Below are positions 26,772 to 35,284 of a stretch of 37,630 bases of DNA, piece after piece. The position numbers were made by a program, and so were the translations under genes. Below the pieces are notes generated by a model, which was given only the letters and a program-made list of their open reading frames with translations, searched no databases and had not been told where the DNA came from. Each line of letters opens with the position of its first letter. The stretch's first letter is position 1. Source of the DNA: Candidatus Tectimicrobiota bacterium (GTDB lineage: Bacteria; JACPSX01); the NCBI GenBank assembly GCA_016193065.1, contig JACPSX010000032.1:1-37630 (forward strand), read 5' to 3'.

Positions 26772-26856
26772 CGCCCTTCGCTTCCGCACCCACTTCGTGG
26801 GTACCCGCGCTTTGCGGGTGTTCCGTTGCTCCCGGCAGTTGCGCTCAGGACGGGAA
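26768..26856. repeat. Inverted-repeat-ended element, family C, copy 1
   Basis: Bounded by TTCCCGCCC (26768-26776) and GGACGGGAA (26848-26856). The ends CCCGCCCTTCGCTTC and GCTCCCGGCAGTTGCGCTCAGG are shared with 37221-37402, but the middles differ. Here the middle is two back-to-back hairpins, ACCCAC-TTC-GTGGGT and ACCCGC-gcttt-GCGGGT, of the same sequence type as the 11961 array. It lies in the ppdK-ribD gap. Confidence 0.65.
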
Positions 26857-26889
26857 AGTCGGCCCCCTCGGAAGAAGACTACCATGTAG

Positions 26890-26969
26890 GGGCACCCCTG
26901 CGCCTGCCTGTGCGTGTCCTGCCTGTGCCGCCACGGCAGACAGGTCCGCACGCAGACAGGTGGGTGCCC
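26890..26969. repeat. Long imperfect hairpin of CCTGCCTGTGC-type repeats
   Basis: GGGCACCC (26890-26897) and GGGTGCCC (26962-26969) close an 80-nt stem whose arms are made of repeats of CCTGCCTGTGCGTG on the left and their near complements (CGCACGCAGACAGG) on the right, with a short loop at GCCGCCACGGC. It directly precedes the FMN riboswitch and may be a transcription barrier from ppdK or a mobile palindrome. Confidence 0.6.
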
Positions 26970-26998
26970 ACACAGCTAAGGTTCCACCTTGACAAGCA

Positions 26999-27102
26999 CT
27001 TCCGGGCGCCGGCGGTATAGCCCGCGACTCCCGTCAGAACTCGGTTCTGGCGGGACTGAGCCGGTGAAATTCCGGAGCCGACAGTGAAAGCCTGGATGGA
27101 AG
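26999..27102 (+). promoter_or_regulatory. FMN riboswitch (RFN element), apparently missing stem P2
   Basis: The 3' two-thirds match the FMN aptamer well: CCGGCGGT (27009-27016), AGCCCGCGA, a strong variable arm (CCCGTCAGAAC / GTTCTGGCGGG, 27030-27054), then CTGAGCCGGTGAAATTCCGG, AGCCGACAGTGAAAG and CTGGATGGAAGAA. A P1 helix is possible between CTTCC (26999-27003) and GGAAG (27098-27102). In standard RFN elements GGGC is followed by a hairpin like GGGTGAAATTCCC before ACCGGCGGT. Here GGGCG (27004-27008) joins CCGGCGGT directly, so that hairpin is absent. It controls the rib operon with the terminator at 27143. Confidence 0.85.
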
Positions 27103-27142
27103 AACGGTGGGAAAAAGTCCAACGGACATATGTGTCTGTCTA

Positions 27143-27173
27143 CCCGAAGGTTGGTCTCTTCGGGATTTTTTTT
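27143..27173 (+). terminator. Intrinsic terminator, expression platform of the FMN riboswitch
   Basis: CCCGAAG (27143-27149) pairs with CTTCGGG (27158-27164) around an 8-nt loop and is followed by eight T. With FMN bound, transcription would stop before ribD. It ends only 4 nt before the chosen ribD start codon. Confidence 0.85.
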
Positions 27174-27177
27174 GCGC

Positions 27178-28293
27178 GTGAACGATGAAGGATATATGAG
27201 ACAGGCTCTGACGTTGGCCCGGAATGGACTGGGTCTTACGAATCCCAATCCCTTGGTCGGCGCCGTCATTGTCCGCGATGGCGAGGTCGTGGGCAGCGGG
27301 TATCACCAGCGAGCGGGGTTGGAGCATGCCGAAATCCTGGCTCTGCGGATGGCCGGGGAGGCGGCGCGGGGAGCGACCCTCCACGTGAACCTTGAGCCTT
27401 GCTGCCACTCGGGAAAGACCCCGCCCTGCACCCGGGCGCTCATTGCTGCCGGCCTAAAGCGGGTTGTGGCAGGAATGGAAGACCCAAATCCTCTCGTGGC
27501 CGGCAAAGGGATTCGCGAGTTGCGGGAGGCCGGGATCGAGGTAACGGTGGGAATCCTGGAAGGGGAATGCCGCCAGCTCAACGAGGCTTTCATCAAGTAT
27601 ATCTCCACGGGTTCCCCTTTCGTCACGGCGAAAGTCGCCATGACCCTGGACGGCAAGATCGCCACTCGCACGGGCGAATCCCGCTGGATCACAGGAGAGG
27701 AAGCCCGGCGGAGGGCCCATCAGATGCGCAGTGAGGCGGACGCCGTCCTGGTCGGGAGCCGCACGGTTCAGGTCGATGATCCTGAACTGACGGTCCGCCT
27801 CCCCGGCCGGACTTGGCCCCGCCAGCCACTTCGAGTTATACTGGACTCTAAGTTATCCATCCCATTGTCATATAAAGTATTTTGTGATGGAGGGGGCACA
27901 CTGGTCGTAGGCACCGATCAGGCTTCGGCGGGGCGGCTGAGGAGCCTGGAAGAGAAAGGGATTTCCGTGCTCATTCTCCCTTCCCGGGGTGGCCGGGTGG
28001 ATCTCTCGGCCCTCGTCCGGGAGTTGGGGCGGCGTACGGTCAGCCATCTCTTGATCGAAGGAGGGGGAGAAGTCATTGGTGATGCCTTAAGCATGGGAGT
28101 TGTCGACAAGATGGTCTTCTTTATCGCTCCCAAGATTCTGGGAGGGAGGGAGGCCGTGCCCGCCGTCGGTGGCCCCGAGCTGGATCGTCTTGCGGAGGCC
28201 CGCTCGTTGAGCGATGTGATGGTGGAGCGAGTTGGAGAAGACATCCTGGTTTCCGGCTACTTCCGGCCATCGGCGACCGTGGGGGTTCATTAA
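27178..28293 (+). CDS. ribD: Bifunctional riboflavin biosynthesis deaminase/reductase RibD
   Basis: 371-residue enzyme for the second and third steps of riboflavin synthesis. The N-terminal zinc deaminase has GLEHAEILALRMAG (ligand His, catalytic Glu) and LEPCCHSGKTPPCTRAL (Cys ligands), followed by the C-terminal NADPH reductase (VAMTLDGKIATRTGESRWIT, MRSEADAVLVGSRTV, LLIEGGGEVIGDAL). GTG 27178 gives the usual N-D-E-x-Y-M start, but no ribosome site lies between it and the terminator. ATG 27196 (GAAGGA 3 nt upstream) and ATG 27130 (would translate through the terminator) are alternatives. Bases 27831-27895 are unusually AT-rich with rare codons. First gene of ribD-ribE-ribBA-ribH-nusB. Confidence 0.93.
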   Translation: MNDEGYMRQALTLARNGLGLTNPNPLVGAVIVRDGEVVGSGYHQRAGLEHAEILALRMAGEAARGATLHVNLEPCCHSGKTPPCTRALIAAGLKRVVAGMEDPNPLVAGKGIRELREAGIEVTVGILEGECRQLNEAFIKYISTGSPFVTAKVAMTLDGKIATRTGESRWITGEEARRRAHQMRSEADAVLVGSRTVQVDDPELTVRLPGRTWPRQPLRVILDSKLSIPLSYKVFCDGGGTLVVGTDQASAGRLRSLEEKGISVLILPSRGGRVDLSALVRELGRRTVSHLLIEGGGEVIGDALSMGVVDKMVFFIAPKILGGREAVPAVGGPELDRLAEARSLSDVMVERVGEDILVSGYFRPSATVGVH

Positions 28294-28294
28294 G

Positions 28295-28957
28295 ATGTTT
28301 ACGGGGATTATCGAAGAGGTGGGCACGGTGGAGCGGCTCACGCTCACGGGACAGACCGCGGTTTTGCAGGTGAAATGCCAGCGGATCTTCACTGACCTCA
28401 AAGCCGGGGACAGCATTGCGGTGAACGGGGTCTGCTTAACAGCGGTTTCCGTTTCTTCCCACGGTTTCGCAGCAGACACCTCGGCGGAGACCCTGCGTAA
28501 AACGAATCTGGGGCGGCTGAGGCCCGGGGAAACGGTCAATCTGGAGCGGCCCCTGCGCCTGGGGGCCCGCATTGGAGGGCACCTGGTGAGCGGGCATGTG
28601 GACGGGGTCGGGAGGTTGCTGGGAATTGTCCCCGAGGGGGATTCCTACCGGTTCCAATTTGAACTTCCCGCCCAGTTGGATCGTTATGTGGTGCTGGAAG
28701 GCTCCATCGCCGTGGATGGCATCAGTCTTACCGTGGCCCGCCTGCAGCCTGGTTCTTTTGAGGTGGCCGTGATCCCGTTCACACTGCGGGAAACCAATCT
28801 CGGAAGGAGGAAGCCGGGGGATCAAGTAAATCTGGAAGTGGATATGCTTGGCCGCTATGTGGAGAAGCTCCTAGCCCATAGTCGACCGAAGACGGAGCCA
28901 GAGGGGGTGAGCAAGGAACTATTAAGTAATTACGGGTTTTTAGGAGAGGAAGGTTAA
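28295..28957 (+). CDS. ribE: Riboflavin synthase alpha chain
   Basis: 220-residue enzyme that dismutates two lumazine molecules to riboflavin. It contains two lumazine-binding barrels in tandem: [15 protein letters not shown] ... [11 protein letters not shown] ... [11 protein letters not shown] (about residues 1-90) and [20 protein letters not shown] ... [11 protein letters not shown] ... [11 protein letters not shown] (about 92-190). The FTGIIE start and paired S/T-L-R-x-TNL motifs identify it. Start ATG 28295, one base after the ribD stop. The tail after residue 195 is a typical variable end. Confidence 0.97.
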   Translation: MFTGIIEEVGTVERLTLTGQTAVLQVKCQRIFTDLKAGDSIAVNGVCLTAVSVSSHGFAADTSAETLRKTNLGRLRPGETVNLERPLRLGARIGGHLVSGHVDGVGRLLGIVPEGDSYRFQFELPAQLDRYVVLEGSIAVDGISLTVARLQPGSFEVAVIPFTLRETNLGRRKPGDQVNLEVDMLGRYVEKLLAHSRPKTEPEGVSKELLSNYGFLGEEG

Positions 28958-28961
28958 GGTA

Positions 28962-30176
28962 ATGGCTGAGGTTCGTTTCAATACGATTGAGGAGGCAATT
29001 GAAGACATTCGCCTCGGGAAGATGATCATCCTGGTGGACGATGAGGACAGGGAAAACGAGGGGGACCTGACCATTGCGGCGGAAAAGGTGACTCCGGAGG
29101 CGATTAATTTCATGGTCATGTATGGCCGGGGTCTGGTCTGTCTGGCTCTCAATCCCGAGCGGGTGGAGGAGCTCCGGCTGCCGCCGATGGCCAACGACAA
29201 CACTTCTCCCTTGGGGACGGCCTTCACAGTCTCCGTCGAGGCGAAGCATGGGGTAACGACCGGAATCTCAGCCGCAGACCGGGCGACGACCATTTTAGCT
29301 GCAATCCACCCGGATACCCGTCCTGAAGATCTGACCCGGCCCGGGCATGTCTTTCCTCTGAAAGCCCGCCAGGGTGGAGTTCTGGAGCGGGCCGGCCAGA
29401 CGGAGGGTTCCGTCGATCTGGCCCGGCTGGCCGGCCTCTATCCCGCCGCGGTGATCTGCGAGATCATGAACGATGACGGGACCATGGCACGAGTGCCACA
29501 GCTCATGGAGTTTGCCCGCAAACAGCAGATCAAGATCGCTACCATAAAGGATCTCATCCATTACCGCATGAAGCGGGAGACCTTCGTGAGGCGCGCCGTG
29601 GAAACCCGCATTCCCACGGAATACGGGGTCTTCAATCTGGTGGCCTTCGAGAACCTTCTGGACGACCAGATTCACGTCGCGCTGACCATGGGATCCATCT
29701 CCCCGGAAACTCCCACCCTTGTCCGGGTGCACTCCCAGTGCGTTACCGGGGACATTTTCGGTTCGCACCGGTGCGACTGCGGGGAACAGCTCCACGCAGC
29801 TATGGAGATGATCGCCGCCGAGGGGAAAGGAGTGCTTCTCTACCTGCACCAGGAGGGTCGTGGGATCGGCCTCCTGAACAAGCTCAAGGCGTACTCCTTG
29901 CAAGATCAGGGCAGGGACACGGTCCAGGCCAATCTCGATCTGGGTTTTAAACCCGATTTGCGGGAGTACGGCATGGGGGCTCAGATGCTCGCTGCTCTGG
30001 GTTTGGGGAAGATCCGTCTCATGACCAACAACCCGCGCAAAATTGTGGGACTGGATGGATATGGTTTGGAGGTCGTGGAGCGCGTGCCCCTGGAGATTCC
30101 TCCTTCCCAGGACAATCTGCGCTATCTGAAGACGAAAAAGGAAAAGCTCGGGCATCTGTTCTCAAACCTGGGGTAA
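28962..30176 (+). CDS. ribBA: Bifunctional 3,4-DHBP synthase / GTP cyclohydrolase II RibBA
   Basis: 404-residue fusion supplying both riboflavin precursors. Residues about 1-200 are the DHBP synthase half ([20 protein letters not shown] with metal-binding acidic loop, [36 protein letters not shown]). About 205-404 is GTP cyclohydrolase II ([20 protein letters not shown] with the three zinc Cys, [20 protein letters not shown], and [17 protein letters not shown]). Both active sites look complete. It starts 4 bp after ribE with a GGAGAGGAAGG-rich leader. Confidence 0.98.
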   Translation: MAEVRFNTIEEAIEDIRLGKMIILVDDEDRENEGDLTIAAEKVTPEAINFMVMYGRGLVCLALNPERVEELRLPPMANDNTSPLGTAFTVSVEAKHGVTTGISAADRATTILAAIHPDTRPEDLTRPGHVFPLKARQGGVLERAGQTEGSVDLARLAGLYPAAVICEIMNDDGTMARVPQLMEFARKQQIKIATIKDLIHYRMKRETFVRRAVETRIPTEYGVFNLVAFENLLDDQIHVALTMGSISPETPTLVRVHSQCVTGDIFGSHRCDCGEQLHAAMEMIAAEGKGVLLYLHQEGRGIGLLNKLKAYSLQDQGRDTVQANLDLGFKPDLREYGMGAQMLAALGLGKIRLMTNNPRKIVGLDGYGLEVVERVPLEIPPSQDNLRYLKTKKEKLGHLFSNLG

Positions 30177-30199
30177 GCCCCACAGCGGGAGGGTCCGAT

Positions 30200-30676
30200 A
30201 TGCCCAACATCTATGAGGGGAAGCTGAGAGGGGAAGGACTGAGATTTGGCATCGTGGTCAGCCGCTTTAATGAGTTTATAACCGGTCGCCTCCTCACGGG
30301 AGCTCTGGACGCTCTCTTCCGGAGCGGAGTTGTGGACAAGGATGTGGATGTGGTGAAAGTTCCCGGCTCTTTTGAAATCCCCTTCATGGCCCGCAAGCTC
30401 GGCCTGTCCAAGCACTATGATGCCGTCATCTGCCTGGGAGCCTTGATCCGGGGGGATACCCCTCATTTCGAGTACCTTGCCGCCGAGGTGACCAAGGGCG
30501 TCGCCAGCGCCGCCATGGAGGTCGGGGTGCCCATGATTTTCGGGGTACTCACCACCGATAATCTGGAACAGGCCATCCAGCGCGCCGGGAGCAAGGAAGG
30601 GAACAAGGGGTGGGAATCTGCCCTGTCTGCCATTGAAATGGTCAATTTACAAAGGGAACTGGGGAGCAAGAAGTAG
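30200..30676 (+). CDS. ribH: 6,7-dimethyl-8-ribityllumazine synthase
   Basis: 158-residue lumazine synthase. Active-site motifs: [16 protein letters not shown] (aromatic/Asn loop), [33 protein letters not shown] (with the catalytic His in TPHFE), and [19 protein letters not shown]. Length is standard. ATG 30200 follows GGGAGGG. One base separates it from nusB, the usual neighbour. Confidence 0.98.
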   Translation: MPNIYEGKLRGEGLRFGIVVSRFNEFITGRLLTGALDALFRSGVVDKDVDVVKVPGSFEIPFMARKLGLSKHYDAVICLGALIRGDTPHFEYLAAEVTKGVASAAMEVGVPMIFGVLTTDNLEQAIQRAGSKEGNKGWESALSAIEMVNLQRELGSKK

Positions 30677-30677
30677 C

Positions 30678-31094
30678 ATGGGGAAGAGACGGAAAGCCCG
30701 CGAGGCGGCTTTGCAAGCTCTCTATCAGGCCGATGTGACTTGGGAAGATAAGGGGGTTGAGCGGGCCGTATTGCTGGCGCGAGCAGGCCCCTTGGGTGAG
30801 GAGATGGATACCTTCACCGCTGAACTGGTGGATGGTACCTTGGCGCACAAGGAGGAAATCGACCGGGAAATCGGGCGCTGCAGCGAACACTGGACCCTGG
30901 ACCGAATGGGGGTCGTGGACCGCAACATCCTCCGCTTTGCCGCCTATGAACTCATGTTTCGCAACGACATTCCCGCCAGCGTCACGATTAACGAGGCCGT
31001 CGAGATCGCCAAGAAGTTCGGTTCCGAGGAATCCTCGATGTTTATCAACGGCATTCTGGACCGGATCCGAAGGGAATGCCAAAGGGACGCATGA
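30678..31094 (+). CDS. nusB: Transcription antitermination protein NusB
   Basis: 138-residue all-helical factor that with NusE/S10 binds boxA RNA for rRNA antitermination. RKAREAALQALYQADVTWED, then a linker, DRMGVVDRNILRFAAYELMF and SVTINEAVEIAKKFGSEESS match the family. Start ATG 30678, one base after ribH. The stop overlaps the next start (ATGA), so the downstream protein is coupled to NusB. Confidence 0.97.
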   Translation: MGKRRKAREAALQALYQADVTWEDKGVERAVLLARAGPLGEEMDTFTAELVDGTLAHKEEIDREIGRCSEHWTLDRMGVVDRNILRFAAYELMFRNDIPASVTINEAVEIAKKFGSEESSMFINGILDRIRRECQRDA

Positions 31095-31660
31095 AATTTT
31101 TCCTCTACCCCGCGGAGCTCACTCAAGCAAACTGTGAGCTTGTCTTCCTGCCGCTGTTCCAGGATCAAATTCCACTGAAGGGGGAGATCGGGTTTTTCGA
31201 TTGGTATTTGGACGGCCGGATTTCGCGGCTCCTCCGGCAGGGGAAACTCAAGGGGACCTTTGGCGAGTCCGGCTTGCTGCATGGGGCCGGGAAATTCCAG
31301 GTCGAGAAAGTCCTGGTGATCGGCCTGGGAGAGAGCTGGGGGTTGGCCAAGCGTGCCGAGCCCGTCTCCTCCCTGGTCGTGGATGTGATCTCCAAGCTGA
31401 AAGTATCCCACTTCGCCATGGCGATTCCGGGCCGGCTCCTCCCCCATCAGGACTATGAGAATCTGGCTGCTCAAGTCATCCAGGGGCTGGCAGACAGCGG
31501 AGGCCACCGCCAGTTCCCCCAGGTCATTGAGATCTATGAGCCGGACCGCAGGTTTTTCCAGTACCTCTCCACTTACTTCTCAGACCAGGTGGGGAACTGG
31601 GGCCCCGACATCACTTACGAGACCCGTGGGGCAACCGGTCCTTCCAGCAGCGGTGCATGA
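31091..31660 (+). CDS. Stand-alone protein resembling the N-terminal domain of M17 leucyl aminopeptidase
   Basis: 189-residue cytoplasmic protein. Phrases such as ELVFLPLFQDQIPLKGEIGF, FDWYLDGRISRLLRQGKLKG and KVLVIGLGESWGL are like the macro-fold N-terminal domain of PepA-type leucine aminopeptidases. The catalytic C-terminal domain with its two-metal site is absent, so it is unlikely to be a peptidase. The domain in PepA helps hexamer assembly and DNA binding, so a regulatory or ligand-binding role is possible but speculative. Similar small proteins follow nusB in some Deltaproteobacteria. ATG 31091 overlaps the nusB stop with AAAGGG upstream. Its stop overlaps the next gene by 4 bp. Confidence 0.75.
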   Translation: MKFFLYPAELTQANCELVFLPLFQDQIPLKGEIGFFDWYLDGRISRLLRQGKLKGTFGESGLLHGAGKFQVEKVLVIGLGESWGLAKRAEPVSSLVVDVISKLKVSHFAMAIPGRLLPHQDYENLAAQVIQGLADSGGHRQFPQVIEIYEPDRRFFQYLSTYFSDQVGNWGPDITYETRGATGPSSSGA

Positions 31661-32385
31661 GAATCGGCATCTTCTCCGACGTTCACGGCAATCTGGAAGC
31701 GCTCCTGGTCGTGCTGGCCGGCCTGGAAGCGGAAAAAGTGGAGCGCCGGGCCTGCCTGGGGGATCTCGTGGGCTACGGCCCGGATCCCGGGGCCTGCATG
31801 GACCTGATTCGCCAACGCGCGGACGTGGTCCTGGCCGGAAACCACGACCACGCAGTTCTGGGGCTCACAGATATTTCTCTCTTTAATCCGTATGCACGGA
31901 CCGCCGTCCTTTGGACCCGAAGCCAGTTGACCCCGGCGGAGACTTCCTACCTGGCGGGTCTTCCCGTTTCTTGTTCTTGGGAGGGCCTGTGCCTGGCACA
32001 CTCCTCGCCGTGTGAGCCTGCAATGTGGCACTATGTCTTCTCGCTGGAAGAGGCGGAGACGAATTTCCACTGCTTCCGGGAGCCGATCTGTTTCGTGGGC
32101 CATTCCCATTCTCCCGCATTCTTTGTCCAAGAGGAGCCGGGCCGTGTGGTTTGCCGGCAGGCCACCCGGCTCGATATCGAGAAGGGCAAGCGTTACCTGA
32201 TCAATGTGGGGAGCGTGGGCCAGCCCAGGGATGGGGACCCTCGTGCCGGTTATTTGATTTACGACACGGACGCTGCCCGGATCGAGTTGAAACGGGTCGC
32301 ATACGATGTCGCCGCAACTCAGGCAAAGATGGCGCGGGCCGGCCTCCCCCGGTTTCTCATCGAGCGCTTGGCTGTCGGGCACTAG
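31657..32385 (+). CDS. Calcineurin-like metallophosphoesterase (YfcE/MJ0936 family)
   Basis: 242-residue phosphoesterase of the small bacterial MPE group. Metal-binding motifs in order: IGIFSDVHGNLEALLVVLA (DxH), CLGDLVGYGPDPGACMDL (GD), VVLAGNHDHAVLGL (GNHD), CLAHSSP (H), FVGHSHSPAFFV (GHxH), then YLINVGSVGQPRDGDPRAGY. All ligands are present, so it should be an active phosphodiesterase or phosphatase; the substrate is unknown. It ends the rib-nusB unit, overlapping the M17-like gene (ATGA). Confidence 0.93.
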   Translation: MRIGIFSDVHGNLEALLVVLAGLEAEKVERRACLGDLVGYGPDPGACMDLIRQRADVVLAGNHDHAVLGLTDISLFNPYARTAVLWTRSQLTPAETSYLAGLPVSCSWEGLCLAHSSPCEPAMWHYVFSLEEAETNFHCFREPICFVGHSHSPAFFVQEEPGRVVCRQATRLDIEKGKRYLINVGSVGQPRDGDPRAGYLIYDTDAARIELKRVAYDVAATQAKMARAGLPRFLIERLAVGH

Positions 32386-32791
32386 GGATTGCGGGAAGGT
32401 GTTACCAACCTGCCGCTTCATGTCGTGCACGCAAACGATGGATCACAAGATGACAGAGGTTCGCCTGTCCTAGTTTCTGAGGGGTTGGCACACGGGCGAG
32501 GTCCTCGGGGGCGCCCCCTTGGGCTCCCGGAGAGCTTGCGACGAGAGATTTGCCGGCCGGATTGAGTATTCTGTACCTCGCAACCTCTCAGATCGCCTGC
32601 GGGGGCCACCCCCTCGGACCAAGATGACTAGCCCGCAGACCCGTTCGTGATTCCGCAGGCATACACTGGAGGTGGTAAGATCACAGTGGGAGTTGAGAAA
32701 GCGGGAGGTTTGTGCTAATCTGCATAATTTAAATAGCTTGGGCAGTGGAATGCAGGGGACACGGAAAATGCAGAAAGGATAGTTGGCAGGG
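32386..32791 (+). other. Non-coding gap with repeat A copy 2 and the leuS leader
   Basis: 406 bp without a credible gene. It holds family-A repeat copy 2 (32500-32620) and an AT-rich tract (32714-32738) that probably contains the leuS promoter. A weak candidate is TTGAGA (32693-32698) with TAATCT 17 bp further on, but the -10 match is poor. No terminator with a T-run is visible after the phosphoesterase. Confidence 0.45.
32500..32620. repeat. Structured intergenic repeat, family A, copy 2
   Basis: Homologous to 5786-5908. End pairing: GGTCC (32500-32504) with GGACC (32616-32620), a conserved TC/TC internal loop, GGGGG with CCCCC, then GCCCCC (32513-32518) with GGGGGC (32601-32606). The inner helix GAGAG-C-TTGCGA (32530-32541) pairs with 32578-32589. 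Between the arms GGCCGGATTGAG is shared with copy 1. Bases that differ from copy 1 inside helices are largely matched by changes on the other side. Confidence 0.8.
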
Positions 32792-35284
32792 ATGGAAGAA
32801 CATTACGATCCCCAGGAAATCGAGCTCAAGTGGCAGAAGCGCTGGGAGGAGAAAAACCTCTTTCGCGTCACGGAAGCAGCCGGGAAGCCAAAGTACTACC
32901 TTCTCGAGATGTTTCCCTACCCTTCGGGGAAAATCCACATGGGGCACGTGCGCAATTACTCGATCGGGGACGTGTTGGCGCGCAGCTTGCGCATGAAGGG
33001 AGTGAACGTTTTGCACCCCATGGGCTGGGATGCCTTCGGCCTGCCGGCGGAAAATGCCGCCATCCAGCACAATACTCACCCGGCCCGCTGGACTTTCGAC
33101 AACATTCGCACGATGCGCGCTCAGCTCAAACGCCTGGGGCTCAGCTATGACTGGGAGCGAGAGGTAGCTTCCTGCCATCCGGGATACTACCGATGGACCC
33201 AGTGGCTTTTCCTCAAAATGCTGGAGCGGGGATTGGCGTACCGGAAAATGGCTCTGGTCAACTGGTGCGGTTCCTGCCAGACGGTCCTCGCCAACGAGCA
33301 GGTGGAAGGGGGGTGCTGCTGGCGCTGCGGGGAGCCTGTGGGTGAAAAAGAGGTAGAGGGATGGTTTCTGAAGATCACGGACTACGCTGAGCGCCTTCTC
33401 CAGGGGTGCGACAAGCTTGCGGAGGGCTGGCCCGAGCGGGTGCTGGTCATGCAGCGGAACTGGATCGGCAAGAGCTTTGGGGCCGAAGTTTCCTTCCCCG
33501 TGGAGGGAGCCGCCGCAGAGATCCGGATCTTTACGACCCGTTCCGACACTCTCTACGGGGCGACTTTCATGATCCTGGCGCCTGAGCATCCCCTGGTCAA
33601 GCGGCTTGTGGCGGGTACTGCTCAGGAAGCTGCGGTCCTGGAGTTTGTGCGACAGGTGGCCCGGGAGGACCGACTGCTGCGCGGCGCCGAGACGACCGAG
33701 AAACGGGGGGTTTTTACCGGCCGTTGCGCCATCAACCCTCTGACCGGAAAACCCATTCCCATTTGGGTGGCCAATTACGTCTTGATGGAGTACGGCACCG
33801 GGGCCATCATGGCGGTGCCCGCTCATGACCAGCGGGATCTGGAATTTGCCCGCAAGTACGCTCTCCCGGTGCGCGTCGTCATCTATCCCCGGCAGGGGGA
33901 AATTGATGAGAAAACGATGACCGAGGCGTATGTGGAGGCGGGCTATCTGGTGAATTCGGGACGGTTCAACGGTCTTGGCAACGAAGAGGCCCAAGGGAAA
34001 ATCATCGCCTACCTGGAGGAGAAAAAAATCGGCCGCGGAGCCGTCAATTACCGCCTGCGCGACTGGGGGATCTCGCGGCAACGCTACTGGGGTTGCCCGA
34101 TTCCCGTAGTCTATTGCCAGGAGTGTGATGTCATCCCCGTCCCTTACGAAGATTTGCCGGTGATTCTGCCGCTTGATGTCCCCGTGACGCCAGAAGGGGG
34201 CTCTCCGCTGGGCCGAGACAGCCGCTTCGTGGAGAGCTCCTGCCCCCGTTGCGGTGGCCGGGCCCGGCGGGAAACGGATACGATGGACACGTTTATCTGC
34301 TCCTCCTGGTATTTTGACCGCTACACCTCCCCCCGTTTTGAAGAAGGACCCGTGGATCCCAAAGCGATCCGCTACTGGATGCCGGTCGACCAGTACATCG
34401 GCGGCATCGAACATGCCGTCCTGCATCTGTTGTACGCCCGGTTTTTCACCATGGTTCTCAAGGACATGGGTCTGATCCACGTGGAGGAACCGTTTCAGCG
34501 GCTCCTGACCCAGGGGATGGTGATCAAGGACGGGGCCAAGATGGCCAAGTCCAAGGGGAACGTGGTCGATCCCGACGCAATCATCCGCCGTTATGGTGCC
34601 GACACTGCCCGCCTCTTCATCCTGTTTGCCGCGCCTCCGGAAAAAGATCTGGAATGGAGCGATCAGGGGGTGGAGGGGAGCCACCGGTTTCTGCAGCGGC
34701 TCTGGCGCCTGGTGCAGCAGCATCGGGAGCGCCTGGCCGGGGTGAACCTCCCCTGCGATGGAGCCGGAAGCCTTCCGGAGCCGCTGCGGCAGTTGCGCCG
34801 CCGCACTCATCTGACCGTGAAACGGGTGACGGAAGATCTCGGGGATCGGTTTCACTTCAACACTGCCCTGAGCGCCATCATGGAGCTGGTCAACGATCTG
34901 TACCGCTTCGACGTCGAGGCCCAGAATTCCCCGGCGGCCGCCGGCGTTTTGCGGGAGGCCCTGGAGATCTGCCTGCAGCTCCTGTCGCCGTTTGCACCGC
35001 ACCTGGCCGATGAGCTCTGGGAGCAACTGGGACACACGTCCTGCCTTATCGAACATCCCTGGCCCACCTGGGATCCGGCCTGCATCGAGGCTCAAGAGCA
35101 CTTGATCGTGGTCCAGGTAAACGGCAAGGTGCGCGGGAAGTTGACGATCAGACCGGGAACCCCGGAAGAGGAGATCCGGCGCCTGGCCCTGGAAAACGAC
35201 CGGGTGCAGCGCTGGACCGCGGGGAAAGAGGTGAAGAAGATCGTGGTGGTTCCCGAGAAGCTCGTGAACGTGGTGGTGGCATGA
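32792..35284 (+). CDS. leuS: Leucyl-tRNA synthetase
   Basis: 830-residue class I synthetase. HIGH-type motif in [20 protein letters not shown] (about residues 40-59), [15 protein letters not shown], a zinc-type CGSC...CWRCG insertion (about 165-185), the CP1 editing domain ([36 protein letters not shown]), [29 protein letters not shown], and the KMSKS loop as [13 protein letters not shown] (about 582). The anticodon helices and C-terminal KVRGKL domain ([18 protein letters not shown]) complete it. ATG 32792 gives the standard [11 protein letters not shown] start; TTG 32783 is in frame. It overlaps lptE (ATGA). Confidence 0.98.
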   Translation: MEEHYDPQEIELKWQKRWEEKNLFRVTEAAGKPKYYLLEMFPYPSGKIHMGHVRNYSIGDVLARSLRMKGVNVLHPMGWDAFGLPAENAAIQHNTHPARWTFDNIRTMRAQLKRLGLSYDWEREVASCHPGYYRWTQWLFLKMLERGLAYRKMALVNWCGSCQTVLANEQVEGGCCWRCGEPVGEKEVEGWFLKITDYAERLLQGCDKLAEGWPERVLVMQRNWIGKSFGAEVSFPVEGAAAEIRIFTTRSDTLYGATFMILAPEHPLVKRLVAGTAQEAAVLEFVRQVAREDRLLRGAETTEKRGVFTGRCAINPLTGKPIPIWVANYVLMEYGTGAIMAVPAHDQRDLEFARKYALPVRVVIYPRQGEIDEKTMTEAYVEAGYLVNSGRFNGLGNEEAQGKIIAYLEEKKIGRGAVNYRLRDWGISRQRYWGCPIPVVYCQECDVIPVPYEDLPVILPLDVPVTPEGGSPLGRDSRFVESSCPRCGGRARRETDTMDTFICSSWYFDRYTSPRFEEGPVDPKAIRYWMPVDQYIGGIEHAVLHLLYARFFTMVLKDMGLIHVEEPFQRLLTQGMVIKDGAKMAKSKGNVVDPDAIIRRYGADTARLFILFAAPPEKDLEWSDQGVEGSHRFLQRLWRLVQQHRERLAGVNLPCDGAGSLPEPLRQLRRRTHLTVKRVTEDLGDRFHFNTALSAIMELVNDLYRFDVEAQNSPAAAGVLREALEICLQLLSPFAPHLADELWEQLGHTSCLIEHPWPTWDPACIEAQEHLIVVQVNGKVRGKLTIRPGTPEEEIRRLALENDRVQRWTAGKEVKKIVVVPEKLVNVVVA

